64,000 bases of DNA from contig NZ_JASBRG010000003.1 of NCBI RefSeq assembly GCF_029961145.1, positions 186,001-250,000 on the forward strand, written 5' to 3'. The position numbers and the translations under genes were made by a program. Under the pieces are notes generated by a model. That model was not told the origin of the DNA. It saw only the letters and a list, made by a program, of their open reading frames with translations, and did no database searches. Positions 8,718-17,021 of the stretch are shown piece after piece. The number at the start of each line of letters is the position of its first letter. Within the stretch, counting starts at the first letter, position 1. The stretch is from Pinibacter soli (GTDB lineage: Bacteria > Bacteroidota > Bacteroidia > Chitinophagales > Chitinophagaceae).

Positions 8718-11573
8718 CTATAGCACGTTGTACGCAAAGCTCACGTAGTACAATCCTCCGATGCGTGGGTTTCCGTATGAGTTCAGGTAGTAGTGGTTGG
8801 TGATGTTTGTACCACCCAGTTTGATCATTGATTTGATGTCTGGTAATTTCAGACTCACCATTGCATCCACTGTACTAAACGCACTTACGTTACCGTTGAT
8901 AAATGTGCTTTCATTGTAGTAAGAATCCTGCCATCTGTACACCACGTTAAAGCCCATTCTTTTTTTCCAGCCAAAGCCGCTGTTCGCAATACCAATGTTG
9001 GTGCGGTATTTCGGTGTATTGAACTGTGCCTGGAAGTTTGCAGGAACGTTTGTGATATCATCAGAATAGAAATTGCCGTTCACAGAGAAATTGTTTCTCA
9101 GCAAATATTCTACCGAAAATCCGTAACCATAAGTGTTTACGCTGGAAGCACTGTTAACAGCTACAGAGTAGAAAACAGGTTTTGAAAGGCCTGAAATTTC
9201 ACCGGTAGACGATTGAACAACATTTATTCTTCCAAGAAAATCTTTATAGTGTGCATAATAACCATACACATCGAACATCAATTTGTTTGCAAACAAACCT
9301 TTGTAACCAACTTCATATGAGTTTGAAGTTTCGGGTTTGTATTTATTAAATTGCTGAACAACCAGTTTAGAAGGGTCACCGCTGCCAGCAAAAGCAAGAT
9401 AGCTATCTTGCGTGTAAACAGGGTTTGTATCAAAGTGGTGACCTTCCCTCAGTTGTGGCAAACCGCCGATCAGAAAGGCTGTACCTGTTTGCAGGTTGAT
9501 CCATTGGTTTTGTGTTGTAGGGAACCTGTAAGCAGTTTGATAAGACAAACGGATGTTTTGATCTTTCGCCACTTTCACTACTGCAGAGAAACGCGGAGTG
9601 AATTTGCCATCGAAGTTTTCGTTCTTGTCATATCTGCCGGATGCAGTAAGTTTCAATGCATCACCAAATAATTTCTGAGATATCTGCGCATACACACCCA
9701 TTTCGTTGATCTTGATTTTGCCCGTTGTGTCGGCGAAGATGGTTCCCTGTGAATTCAACACATATTGTTTCCAGTTGCCACCAACAAGAATATCTGTTCC
9801 TTTATGCTCTAAATTCAAAGGTTCAGTCAGGTTGTACTGACCTTCCACCATATAAAGATCGGAGCGGTCAACAAACAAACCGCCTTGTGGAATTGGTTTG
9901 GTAATAACACTGTTGAAGTAATTTTTAAACTCCGCGCTGCCCGGTGCAGGCCTTGCTGAATCTGCATAACCTCTTGCAATGTTATTTAAAAGTGTAGTGT
10001 TGGCAAGCATTGCAGCTTGTGCTGTTGCTGCTGCCTGTTGCGGATTTTGTCCGGCTGCTATTGCCGCATTAAATGCTTGCTGAAAAGTTGTTACAGCCCC
10101 TTGTACAAACGCTCCTGAGTATCGTGGATACCAGCTACCCAGAGGGTTTGCAGGATTATAACTTGGTCTCCACGCTTCGTTTGTAAGTCGTGTACTTACT
10201 GTGGCATTGTAAGATTTGCCAGAATTTTCCTGCGTTGTATATCCTCTAAGGAACCAGTTCTTTGATTTCAGCTCCAGTTTGTACTGGCCCATTTTCAGGT
10301 CTTTTAACACATATCTGTCGCTACCTGTATACACTGTAGTACCTGTTCCCCAATAGCCGGAAACAGATGCCATCAGTTTGTCAGTGATTTTATAATAAAG
10401 GCCTCCTGAAAGTTTAAGGTTATATGTTTTTGGATCAACAATGTCTGTTTCGTTGTAACCTGTTCTTGATACATTGAAAGCTGAGCTTAGGTAAGGCGCC
10501 ATTATTTGCGCAACCTGTTGTTGCTGGTTTTGCGGTAAAGACGCAATTACGCCCTGGATAAACGGAGTTTGCGAGCCCCTGATGTCCAGGGTTGTTTCAT
10601 CTCCGTAAACGTTCACGCCGTTATAGTTTGGATCAGTAGCGCGGTTGCTGGTTTTGCTTTTAAATGCGATAGCATCATAATTAGAGCTGTCATAAGGAGC
10701 CCAGTCATTGGCCTGCATATATTGAGCAGCTACTTTAAACGCGAATTTGTTAGATATTTTTTGCGCCCATCTGATAGAATAATCCTGGTAAGCAGAGGTA
10801 TTTCTCACAGGGCTGTTGATGTTCATTACGCCGCCCTTTACCTGTGCGCTAACGCCGGGATATTTGAATGGATCTTTACTATTGATAAGAATGGTTCCGT
10901 TCATACCGCCGGGGCCGTATAAAGCAGAAGACGCACCGCTCAATAGTTCGATGCTCTCAACATCCAGTTCTGTAAGGCCTACAACGCCGCCTACAGAAAA
11001 GTTGAGGCCCGGAGCCTGGTTGTCCATGCCATCTACAATCTGGTTCAAACGGGTGTTACCACTGGCGTTGAAACCACGGGTGCTCGGCGTTTTAAAAGTT
11101 AAGCTGGAAGTTGTCATGTCAACGCCTTTGAGGTTGCCAATGATATCGTAGTACGAAGTCGCTGGGGCAACCCTTATGCTGCCGGCGTTTACACGTTCAA
11201 TAGAAACGGGCGATTCCAGGATTCTTTCCGGAACGCGGCTTGCAGATACAACAATTTCAGAACCCAGCGATACTGCGGGGTCAAGCACAATCGTAACAGG
11301 GGTTGTGCTTGTTACGATCACTTCCCTTGATTCGTAACCTACAGAACTAACCACCAAAGTGAACGGTGGTGTTTTTTTTGATACCAATTTAAAATTTCCT
11401 TTATCATCTGTAAAAGTTCCCGTACCTGTGCCCTTAATAGCGACAGAAGCAGCAGCAACCATTTCGTTTGATGAGGAGTTTTTTACGTTTCCGGTAATAG
11501 TTACCTGAGCGAAAGATGCAATCGTTGAAAAAGTCAAGATAAGCAAGCATAGTAGTAAACGGCATGATCTCAT
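8718..11573 (-). CDS. TonB-dependent outer membrane receptor
   Basis: A 951-residue receptor. The chosen start MRSCRLLLCLL gives a signal peptide ending at SFAQ; a longer frame to 11654 has no export signal. A carboxypeptidase-regulatory-like domain (about 25-110) precedes the plug (about 120-260, with GFNASGNTR and LYGPGGMNGTILI) and a 22-strand-type barrel ending in an aromatic/hydrophobic strand. It lacks the SusC-specific plug signature and has no SusD partner, so iron-chelate, cobalamin or a similar small ligand is more likely than glycan. It is divergent from purC. Confidence 0.88.
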   Translation of the reverse strand: MRSCRLLLCLLILTFSTIASFAQVTITGNVKNSSSNEMVAAASVAIKGTGTGTFTDDKGNFKLVSKKTPPFTLVVSSVGYESREVIVTSTTPVTIVLDPAVSLGSEIVVSASRVPERILESPVSIERVNAGSIRVAPATSYYDIIGNLKGVDMTTSSLTFKTPSTRGFNASGNTRLNQIVDGMDNQAPGLNFSVGGVVGLTELDVESIELLSGASSALYGPGGMNGTILINSKDPFKYPGVSAQVKGGVMNINSPVRNTSAYQDYSIRWAQKISNKFAFKVAAQYMQANDWAPYDSSNYDAIAFKSKTSNRATDPNYNGVNVYGDETTLDIRGSQTPFIQGVIASLPQNQQQQVAQIMAPYLSSAFNVSRTGYNETDIVDPKTYNLKLSGGLYYKITDKLMASVSGYWGTGTTVYTGSDRYVLKDLKMGQYKLELKSKNWFLRGYTTQENSGKSYNATVSTRLTNEAWRPSYNPANPLGSWYPRYSGAFVQGAVTTFQQAFNAAIAAGQNPQQAAATAQAAMLANTTLLNNIARGYADSARPAPGSAEFKNYFNSVITKPIPQGGLFVDRSDLYMVEGQYNLTEPLNLEHKGTDILVGGNWKQYVLNSQGTIFADTTGKIKINEMGVYAQISQKLFGDALKLTASGRYDKNENFDGKFTPRFSAVVKVAKDQNIRLSYQTAYRFPTTQNQWINLQTGTAFLIGGLPQLREGHHFDTNPVYTQDSYLAFAGSGDPSKLVVQQFNKYKPETSNSYEVGYKGLFANKLMFDVYGYYAHYKDFLGRINVVQSSTGEISGLSKPVFYSVAVNSASSVNTYGYGFSVEYLLRNNFSVNGNFYSDDITNVPANFQAQFNTPKYRTNIGIANSGFGWKKRMGFNVVYRWQDSYYNESTFINGNVSAFSTVDAMVSLKLPDIKSMIKLGGTNITNHYYLNSYGNPRIGGLYYVSFAYNVL

Positions 11574-11829
11574 GATCGTCGAATTTGGTTTGTAGAATAT
11601 ACGCGGCAAAATATATATTATAATAACGTGACCAAAAAAATTATATACACACAAAGTGTTCTGAAACTAGTGTTACACGCGGGTCGTAAGGGTTTTCATT
11701 TATGGAGAAGGCCTGCAATAGGGTAACAAATTTTTGTTGCCAATTGTTGTATTTATTGCCTCTTTAAAGCGAATGTTGCTGAAGGCCAAATGGTGTTGAA
11801 ACGCGGTTTTTAAAAGACATTCCCGTGAA

Positions 11830-11861
11830 TTTGGATAATTGACTGTCTTGTAGGTATTTTG
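11830..11861 (+). promoter_or_regulatory. Candidate purC promoter
   Basis: TTTG at 11830-11833 and TATTTTG at 11855-11861 are separated by 21 bases, close to the Bacteroidota -33/-7 pattern. The -7 box ends four bases before the purC ATG, so transcription would begin at or near the start codon. Confidence 0.5.
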
Positions 11862-11865
11862 CAGC

Positions 11866-12792
11866 ATGTCTACAATACAATTTCCCGGTCAAACAGGCTT
11901 TTACAAAGGCAAAGTGCGTGATGTATATAGCATCGGCAATGATCTGCTGGTAATGATCGCCAGCAATCGTATCTCTGCTTTTGATGTTATTTTACCCAAA
12001 CCCATCCCTTATAAAGGACAAGTTTTAAATCAAATTGCTGCATACATGCTGAATGCAACGAAAGATATTTGTCCAAACTGGTTGCTGGATGTACCTGCTC
12101 CATCTGCATCAATTGGCAAACGTTGCCAGCCATTTAAAATAGAAATGGTTGTTCGCGGCAACCTGACAGGGCATGCATGGCGTAGCTACAGCAGTGGAAG
12201 CAGAATGCTTTGCGGTGTAACCATGCCCGAGGGAATGAAAGAAAATGATTTCTTTCCAACACCAATCATTACGCCAAGCACAAAGGCAGATGAGGGACAT
12301 GATGAAGATATTTCCAAAGAAGAGATCATCGCGCAGGGGTTAGCTTCTGCTGAAGATTGGGCGGTATTGGAGAAATATACACTGGCGCTTTTTGAGCGAG
12401 GTAAACAAATTGCAGCAAAGCAAGGACTGATCCTCGTTGATACCAAATATGAATTTGGAAAAATAGGAGATACCATTTACCTGATGGATGAAATTCATAC
12501 ACCGGATTCTTCAAGATATTTTTATGCTGATGGCTTTGAAGAAAGACAGGCAGCAGGCGAACGTCAAAAGCAATTGAGTAAAGAATTCGTACGCGAATGG
12601 CTCATTGCAAATAACTTCATGGGCAAGGAAGGACAAACTGTTCCTGAGATGAATGATGAATGGATCAACACGATTAGTAAACGTTATATTGAGTTATACG
12701 AAAAAGTGATTGGCCAGCAATTTGTTCCTGAGGCGCTAACTGAAGTAGAGACTTTTCAGAGAGTTATTGGTGCGCTTGGTAAGATCGGATAG
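11866..12792 (+). CDS. purC: Phosphoribosylaminoimidazole-succinocarboxamide synthase
   Basis: SAICAR synthetase, 308 residues, joins CAIR and aspartate with ATP hydrolysis in purine synthesis. Its N-terminal [12 protein letters not shown] is the ATP-binding glycine-rich segment; [27 protein letters not shown] and VDTKYEFG are family signatures. The length is that of the larger eukaryote-like bacterial form. It is monocistronic, with a repeat-filled spacer downstream. Confidence 0.96.
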   Translation: MSTIQFPGQTGFYKGKVRDVYSIGNDLLVMIASNRISAFDVILPKPIPYKGQVLNQIAAYMLNATKDICPNWLLDVPAPSASIGKRCQPFKIEMVVRGNLTGHAWRSYSSGSRMLCGVTMPEGMKENDFFPTPIITPSTKADEGHDEDISKEEIIAQGLASAEDWAVLEKYTLALFERGKQIAAKQGLILVDTKYEFGKIGDTIYLMDEIHTPDSSRYFYADGFEERQAAGERQKQLSKEFVREWLIANNFMGKEGQTVPEMNDEWINTISKRYIELYEKVIGQQFVPEALTEVETFQRVIGALGKIG

Positions 12793-12807
12793 TTTGAAAA
12801 TAAGAAA

Positions 12808-12890
12808 GAACGCAGATTGTTATGATTTTGATGATTAGTTAAGATTGTTAAATCGATTGATCATAAAAGACGCATAAAAATCTGCGTTTC
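12808..12890. repeat. Palindromic interspersed repeat, family B, copy 2
   Basis: It begins GAACGCAGATTGTTATGAT and ends AAAAATCTGCGTTTC, matching the arms of the copy at 3690-3773. The middle is AT-rich. It starts 15 bases after the purC stop. Confidence 0.8.
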
Positions 12891-12933
12891 TATTTTTCAA
12901 ATTATTCGAGTGTAACAACCAATAAAGTATGTT

Positions 12934-13025
12934 GCTTGTCATCCCGACGAAGGAGGGATCTGGGTGTTTACCTAAACGGCTTGTTTGCGCGAGACTCAGA
13001 TCCCTCGTGCCTCGGGATGACAAGC
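12934..13025. repeat. Palindromic interspersed repeat, family C, copy 1
   Basis: The arms GCTTGTCATCCCGACGAAG... and ...CTCGGGATGACAAGC are complementary, with inner arms GGGATCTGGG and CTCAGATCCC. A second copy lies at 54691-54780. The central loops of the two copies look like reverse complements of each other. Together with family B this fills most of the 296-base purC downstream spacer. Confidence 0.88.
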
Positions 13026-13088
13026 AAGATGCTTTTTAATTTTCAACCATCTTGAGTTAACGGTTCTTCTAATTTAAAAATAGGGACT

Positions 13089-14099
13089 ATGCGTCTGCTT
13101 TTTACAATCACAATCTTAGTTTTCAGTCTTTCGGTGTTTTCACAGAAAATAATTCCACTGAACACCAATGTTAAAGCCAGTTTCCGCGGTTTGAGCGTTG
13201 TAGATGATAAAACAGTTTGGGTAAGTGGCAGCAACGGAACCGTTGGAAGAAGTGTGGATGCAGGAAAAACATGGACATGGTTGCCCGTTCCCGGATTTGA
13301 AAAAAGAGATTTTCGCGACATAGAAGCTTTTGATAAATCGACGGCCATCATAATTGCTGTTGATACTCCTGCCGTAATACTGAAAACAATTGATGGCGGT
13401 AAAACATGGAAAACGGTTTATGAAAATCATACACCGGGCATGTTTCTCGATGCTATGGAATTCTGGAACAATGATAACGGAATCGTGGTGGGCGATCCGA
13501 TCAATGGAAAATTTTTCATTGCCCGTTCATTTGATGGTGGCAACACCTGGACGGAAGTTCCTTCGGAAAATGCACCTGCTGCAGATTCCGGAGAAGCGTG
13601 TTTCGCGGCAAGTGGCACCAACATTCGCATCCTCGGTACAGACAAGGCATGCCTTGTCTCTGGCGGAGCACGTTCGAGGCTGTTCATCCAGAACACACCA
13701 ATCGATATCCCCATCATCCAGGGCGCCCAAAACACCGGTGCGAATTCCATCGCTATAAGAGATAACAATAAATCGACCAGCGATTATTTCGTAGTGGTGG
13801 GTGGGGATTTTTCAAAAGATACATTGAAAGAAAAAAATTGTTTCATTACCAAAGATGGCGGCAAAACATGGATCGCACCCGCAACTCCGCCAACCGGTTA
13901 TAGATCGTGCGCAGAATTTATTGATAAAAATAAAATCATCACTTGTGGCACTTCCGGCGTGGATATTTCGAACGATGGAGGCCTTAATTGGCGCAATATC
14001 AGCACCGATGGCTATCACGTTTGCCGCAAGGCGAAGAAAGGAAAAGCCTTGTATCTGGCGGGTGGAAAGGGCAGAATAGGGAAGCTTCTTAATAACTGA
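13089..14099 (+). CDS. YCF48/BNR-type beta-propeller secreted protein
   Basis: A 336-residue exported protein with a signal peptide ending in FSQK. Repeats of the Asp-box/BNR kind (SVDAGKTWTW, TIDGGKTWKTV, SFDGGNTWTEV, TKDGGKTWIA, SNDGGLNWRNI) are spaced as in YCF48/photosystem II assembly-like and sialidase-like propellers, about one per blade. No sialidase catalytic set is evident, so it is probably a non-catalytic propeller. An 18-base palindrome resembling the family E repeat lies within the gene at 13641-13658. Confidence 0.8.
   Translation: MRLLFTITILVFSLSVFSQKIIPLNTNVKASFRGLSVVDDKTVWVSGSNGTVGRSVDAGKTWTWLPVPGFEKRDFRDIEAFDKSTAIIIAVDTPAVILKTIDGGKTWKTVYENHTPGMFLDAMEFWNNDNGIVVGDPINGKFFIARSFDGGNTWTEVPSENAPAADSGEACFAASGTNIRILGTDKACLVSGGARSRLFIQNTPIDIPIIQGAQNTGANSIAIRDNNKSTSDYFVVVGGDFSKDTLKEKNCFITKDGGKTWIAPATPPTGYRSCAEFIDKNKIITCGTSGVDISNDGGLNWRNISTDGYHVCRKAKKGKALYLAGGKGRIGKLLNN
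13641..13658. repeat. Palindrome inside a coding region, similar to family E arms
   Basis: GACAAGGCATGCCTTGTC is a perfect palindrome, continued by TC. It matches the arm core of the element at 25828-25923 except for one missing base in the centre. It is read in frame as part of TDKACLVS. Confidence 0.6.
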
Positions 14100-14144
14100 A
14101 TAATTGAAAGACTTTTTGACCTTCAACTTTCAGTTATTCAGTTA
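14093..14144. repeat. Inverted repeat over a stop codon
   Basis: The arms TAACTGAATAATTGAAAG (14093-14110) and CTTTCAGTTATTCAGTTA (14127-14144) pair at 17 of 18 positions. The propeller gene stop TGA (14097-14099) is inside the left arm. The right side continues in imperfect CAGTTATTCAGTTA direct repeats. It may end the transcript, but there is no T-tract. Confidence 0.6.
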
Positions 14145-14266
14145 CTCAGTTATTCAGTTAATCCAACAATAGTCCCTCAATAATTCAACAATTCATAATT
14201 TACGTTTCTTGCACAAATAACGATCCTTGCCTATATTAGCGCTACCATTAAAAAACTTACCTCAAT

Positions 14267-15352
14267 ATGGAATGGATCGAGATTTTGAAGTGCCCTATAA
14301 CTGGCAAAGATGTTCGTGCATTAGAACCCCATGAAATTGAAACCCTCAACAGCAAAGTGGCCGCAGGGGCCGTGTGGCAGGCAGATGGCAAAGTTTTTTC
14401 CACTCCACTCACCAAAGGCTTGATTACTTCAGACGGAGCTTATATCTATCCAATCATCAACGAAATCGTATTACTGCTGAAAGACTTGGCAGTGGTGGAT
14501 TCTCAGGATAAACTGCTGAGAGAAACGATTAGTGCTGATAAACAGCTGGTTAAAAACTTCTATGATGAAAAAGGATGGACCGCCAATGAAAAGGGCGATT
14601 ATGAAGACGCTGTAATTTTCGAAGATCTGCGTGACGTTTCCAAAGAGTACATTAAAAAATGTCACGACCGTGTGCGCCGTTTTCTCAATCCAAGCGGAAC
14701 ATATATGCTGGATGCGGCTTCCGGTGCATTGCAATTCCCTGATTATCTGCAATATTCCGACAACTACAAATACCGCATTTGTGTAGATTTTTCCTTCACC
14801 GCACTTTCTGAAGCGAAAAGAAAGCTCGGCGACAAAGGTATTTGCGTGTTGTGCGATATGACCAACATGCCTTTTAAAGATGGGAAAATTGATGGCTTTA
14901 TTTCACTTAATACTATTTACCATATTCCAAAAGACGAGCAGGTTACTGCTATGAAGGAGTTGTACCGCGTACTGGCGGCAAAAGGTAAAGGCGTGATTGT
15001 GTACGAATGGTTCAAACATTCACCATGGATGAATGTTGGCTTGTTTCCGTTCCGTGCAGTTGTGTTTACCAAAAACAGGCTCAAAGAAGCTTTCAATAAA
15101 GTGGCAGGAAAAGGCGCTCCGAAAAAGATGTTGTATTTCCATGCACATCCTTACGAATATTTCAGGAAGAATTTGCCTTTCGCGTTCCAACTGAAAGTAT
15201 GGCGCAGTATCAGCGTGCCGTTTATGAAATATTATATTCACGCACCATTATTCGGCAAACAAATTCTCAACTGGCTTTACAACAAAGAAGAACGCGAACC
15301 AGAGAAATGTGGCTTGAAAGGAGAGTATCCGATTTTTGTGTTTGAGAAATGA
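14267..15352 (+). CDS. Class I SAM-dependent methyltransferase with Trm112-like N-terminus
   Basis: A 361-residue protein. The first 70 residues (ILKCPITGKDVRAL ... DGAYIYPIINEIVLLL) resemble the Trm112-like domain, although the paired zinc Cys are mostly missing. A class I methyltransferase fold follows: motif I YMLDAASGALQFP (a degenerate Gly-rich loop), VDFS at the end of strand 2, CDMTNMPFKDGKIDGFISL as motifs II-III. The substrate is unknown. It appears monocistronic and cytosolic. Confidence 0.75.
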   Translation: MEWIEILKCPITGKDVRALEPHEIETLNSKVAAGAVWQADGKVFSTPLTKGLITSDGAYIYPIINEIVLLLKDLAVVDSQDKLLRETISADKQLVKNFYDEKGWTANEKGDYEDAVIFEDLRDVSKEYIKKCHDRVRRFLNPSGTYMLDAASGALQFPDYLQYSDNYKYRICVDFSFTALSEAKRKLGDKGICVLCDMTNMPFKDGKIDGFISLNTIYHIPKDEQVTAMKELYRVLAAKGKGVIVYEWFKHSPWMNVGLFPFRAVVFTKNRLKEAFNKVAGKGAPKKMLYFHAHPYEYFRKNLPFAFQLKVWRSISVPFMKYYIHAPLFGKQILNWLYNKEEREPEKCGLKGEYPIFVFEK

Positions 15353-15428
15353 GGGAGCGAATTAATAATTAATAATTAAAAATTAATATTGAGGCTTTCC
15401 AAATAAATTTAAACACCGTTGAAGTGCA

Positions 15429-15462
15429 AGACCTGACTGGTTTCGAAAAAACTGTCAGGTCC
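15429..15462. repeat. Palindromic repeat, family D, diverged copy
   Basis: AGACCTGACTGG...CTGTCAGGTCCT forms a hairpin with the same core as the two copies near 52914 and 53054. It is flanked by AT-rich inverted sequences at 15359-15385 and 15564-15586 that are near reverse complements (TTAATAATTAATAATTAA type). Confidence 0.65.
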
Positions 15463-15546
15463 TTGTGTTTAAGATACTTAACAGTTAATGTAAAAAAGGT
15501 TATGAGGTAAAAAATAAGGAGTGAAATTTTTGAATGCCAATCTAAA

Positions 15547-15554
15547 TAGTTTTG
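15547..15554 (+). promoter_or_regulatory. Candidate -7 box TAGTTTTG of the chromate cluster
   Basis: An exact match to TAnnTTTG, 38 bases before the ATG of the ChrB-AraC gene. A TTTG at 15529-15532 lies only 14 bases upstream, which is shorter than usual, so only the -7 part is convincing. Confidence 0.5.
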
Positions 15555-15592
15555 CAGTCTCCTCTTAATTATTAATTATTAATTTTCGCCTC

Positions 15593-16459
15593 ATGCTCTG
15601 GATCACTCGTGAACGCCCCAAAATAGACCGCCTCGCTTGCCCATGGCTCATTAAAAAGTTCGTGGATGAAGGTGCTCAGTTTGTGTACGTTCCCTACGAT
15701 CAGGTGATTGAAAAGGCCAAAGAATTAAATGCAGTTCCATTCGACATTCCTAACGTTGAGTTTACACATTACGACGATCAAAGCACTTTTGACTACATCG
15801 TAAAAAAATACAACATTACCGATCCGGCAATTGCCATCATCGCAACCATTGTTCGTGGCGCAGATACAGACAGGCACGATATTGCGAAAGAAGCTGCGGG
15901 GCTTTGGGCCATTTCTGCCGGCCTCGCTTACAACATTACAAATGATTACGAATTGCTGAAAACATCAACATTCATTTATGATGCGTTGTATAGCTGGGCG
16001 ACAAATTTGTATCAGCAGCGACATTTGCAAAACAGTCCGTTTGAAAGCTTACTGCATGAGGTTTACAACAAATTCTTAAAAGAAAAGAAATCAGATAAAA
16101 AGAAAGTGCCTGATTGGGTAGCCGAATTGAAAGCTATTATCCAGGACCAGATCGACACGCAGTTCACATTTGATCTCAAAAAGATATCTACCGAGCTATC
16201 GCTAAATCCTTCTTACTTGTCAAGAGAGTTTTCGAAGTATTTTGAAGACCTGAATTTTGGAGAGTATATCAGGAAAATAAGAATTGAAAAAGCCATTTCG
16301 CTGATAGAAAATTCTTCTTATTCGCTCACCGAAATCGCTTACCTGACAGGCTTTTCGGATCAAAGCCATTTCACGAGAATATTCAGGCAGCACACAGGAA
16401 AAAGTCCTTCCTCTTTCAGAAAAAATATCACGAAAAGTAAACCAGATACAAAAAGGTAA
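15593..16459 (+). CDS. ChrB-domain/AraC-type HTH fusion regulator
   Basis: A 288-residue two-part protein. Residues of about 1-150 match the ChrB (chromate resistance) domain: WITRERPKIDRLACPWLIKK, PFDIPNVEFTH, IVRGADTDRHD and EAAGLWAISAGL. Residues of about 180-285 are an AraC-type double helix-turn-helix ending in LTGFSDQSHFTRIFRQHTGKSPSSFR. No export signal is seen. The likely role is a cytosolic transcription factor whose ChrB half senses chromate or another oxyanion and controls the downstream ChrA transporter; the domain reading is firm and the sensing role is inferred. Confidence 0.85.
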   Translation: MLWITRERPKIDRLACPWLIKKFVDEGAQFVYVPYDQVIEKAKELNAVPFDIPNVEFTHYDDQSTFDYIVKKYNITDPAIAIIATIVRGADTDRHDIAKEAAGLWAISAGLAYNITNDYELLKTSTFIYDALYSWATNLYQQRHLQNSPFESLLHEVYNKFLKEKKSDKKKVPDWVAELKAIIQDQIDTQFTFDLKKISTELSLNPSYLSREFSKYFEDLNFGEYIRKIRIEKAISLIENSSYSLTEIAYLTGFSDQSHFTRIFRQHTGKSPSSFRKNITKSKPDTKR

Positions 16460-16491
16460 ACAGCATCCAATTTTGCCTTAAATGTTGAGCA

Positions 16492-16499
16492 TAGTTTTG
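16492..16499 (+). promoter_or_regulatory. Candidate -7 box TAGTTTTG before the secreted protein/ChrA genes
   Basis: An exact TAnnTTTG match, 16 bases before the ATG at 16516, with TTTG at 16472-16475 upstream (spacer of 16). It may give the ChrA part of the cluster its own promoter, possibly under control of the upstream regulator. Confidence 0.5.
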
Positions 16500-16515
16500 C
16501 TTTTTTATTGAAATT

Positions 16516-17016
16516 ATGTTCAGAAAATATTTACTGGTTTTGTTTGTCCTTCTCGCTCATGTAAACCTTTCTTTTTCGCAAAGCAGTACGCCAAAGATCA
16601 GCGCATATGCAAGCATTGTTCATCCAATAGTCGCGTTTAGCAGTGATGGGCCGTCGTACAATTTTAAAGACTACTATGCTGTTGGATTTCCTTTTGGCAT
16701 AAACTATTGGAAAACTTCAAATGTTGGCTTTTCGTTTGAATTGTCTCCATTCATAAAGTCGGAAAATGGCACCAGTAAAATGAGTTACCTGTTATTTCAT
16801 CCCGGAGTGTTGGTGGCACTGGGAAAGGGATACACATTTGTGGGAAGAATGGCATTTGAAACTTCTGGCCGGTATGGCATAACGCCTGTTTTTAATAAAG
16901 TATTTGCAAAAAGCAAAAGTTGTAACTATTTTATTGCTGTCCCGCTGCCCGTGCGCTTCGGCAACGATAAACCCACAACTGCCTCTGTTGGACTGCAATT
17001 CGGTATTTCATTTTAA
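16516..17016 (+). CDS. Hypothetical secreted beta-barrel-like protein
   Basis: A 166-residue protein with a signal peptide (cleavage near SFSQS). Alternating hydrophobic strands with aromatic ends and the final residues SVGLQFGISF are typical of a small outer membrane beta barrel. No named family was recognised. It lies between the ChrB-AraC gene and chrA, five bases before chrA, and probably shares the transcript. Confidence 0.7.
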   Translation: MFRKYLLVLFVLLAHVNLSFSQSSTPKISAYASIVHPIVAFSSDGPSYNFKDYYAVGFPFGINYWKTSNVGFSFELSPFIKSENGTSKMSYLLFHPGVLVALGKGYTFVGRMAFETSGRYGITPVFNKVFAKSKSCNYFIAVPLPVRFGNDKPTTASVGLQFGISF

Positions 17017-17021
17017 AAGTT

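Noticed and set aside
12808-13025. CRISPR array after purC
   Set aside because: The repeats are single palindromic elements of two families, with no regular repeat-spacer order and no cas genes nearby.
14093-14144. Intrinsic terminator after the propeller gene
   Set aside because: The stem is long but AT-rich and no T-tract follows, so it was recorded as an inverted repeat, not a terminator.
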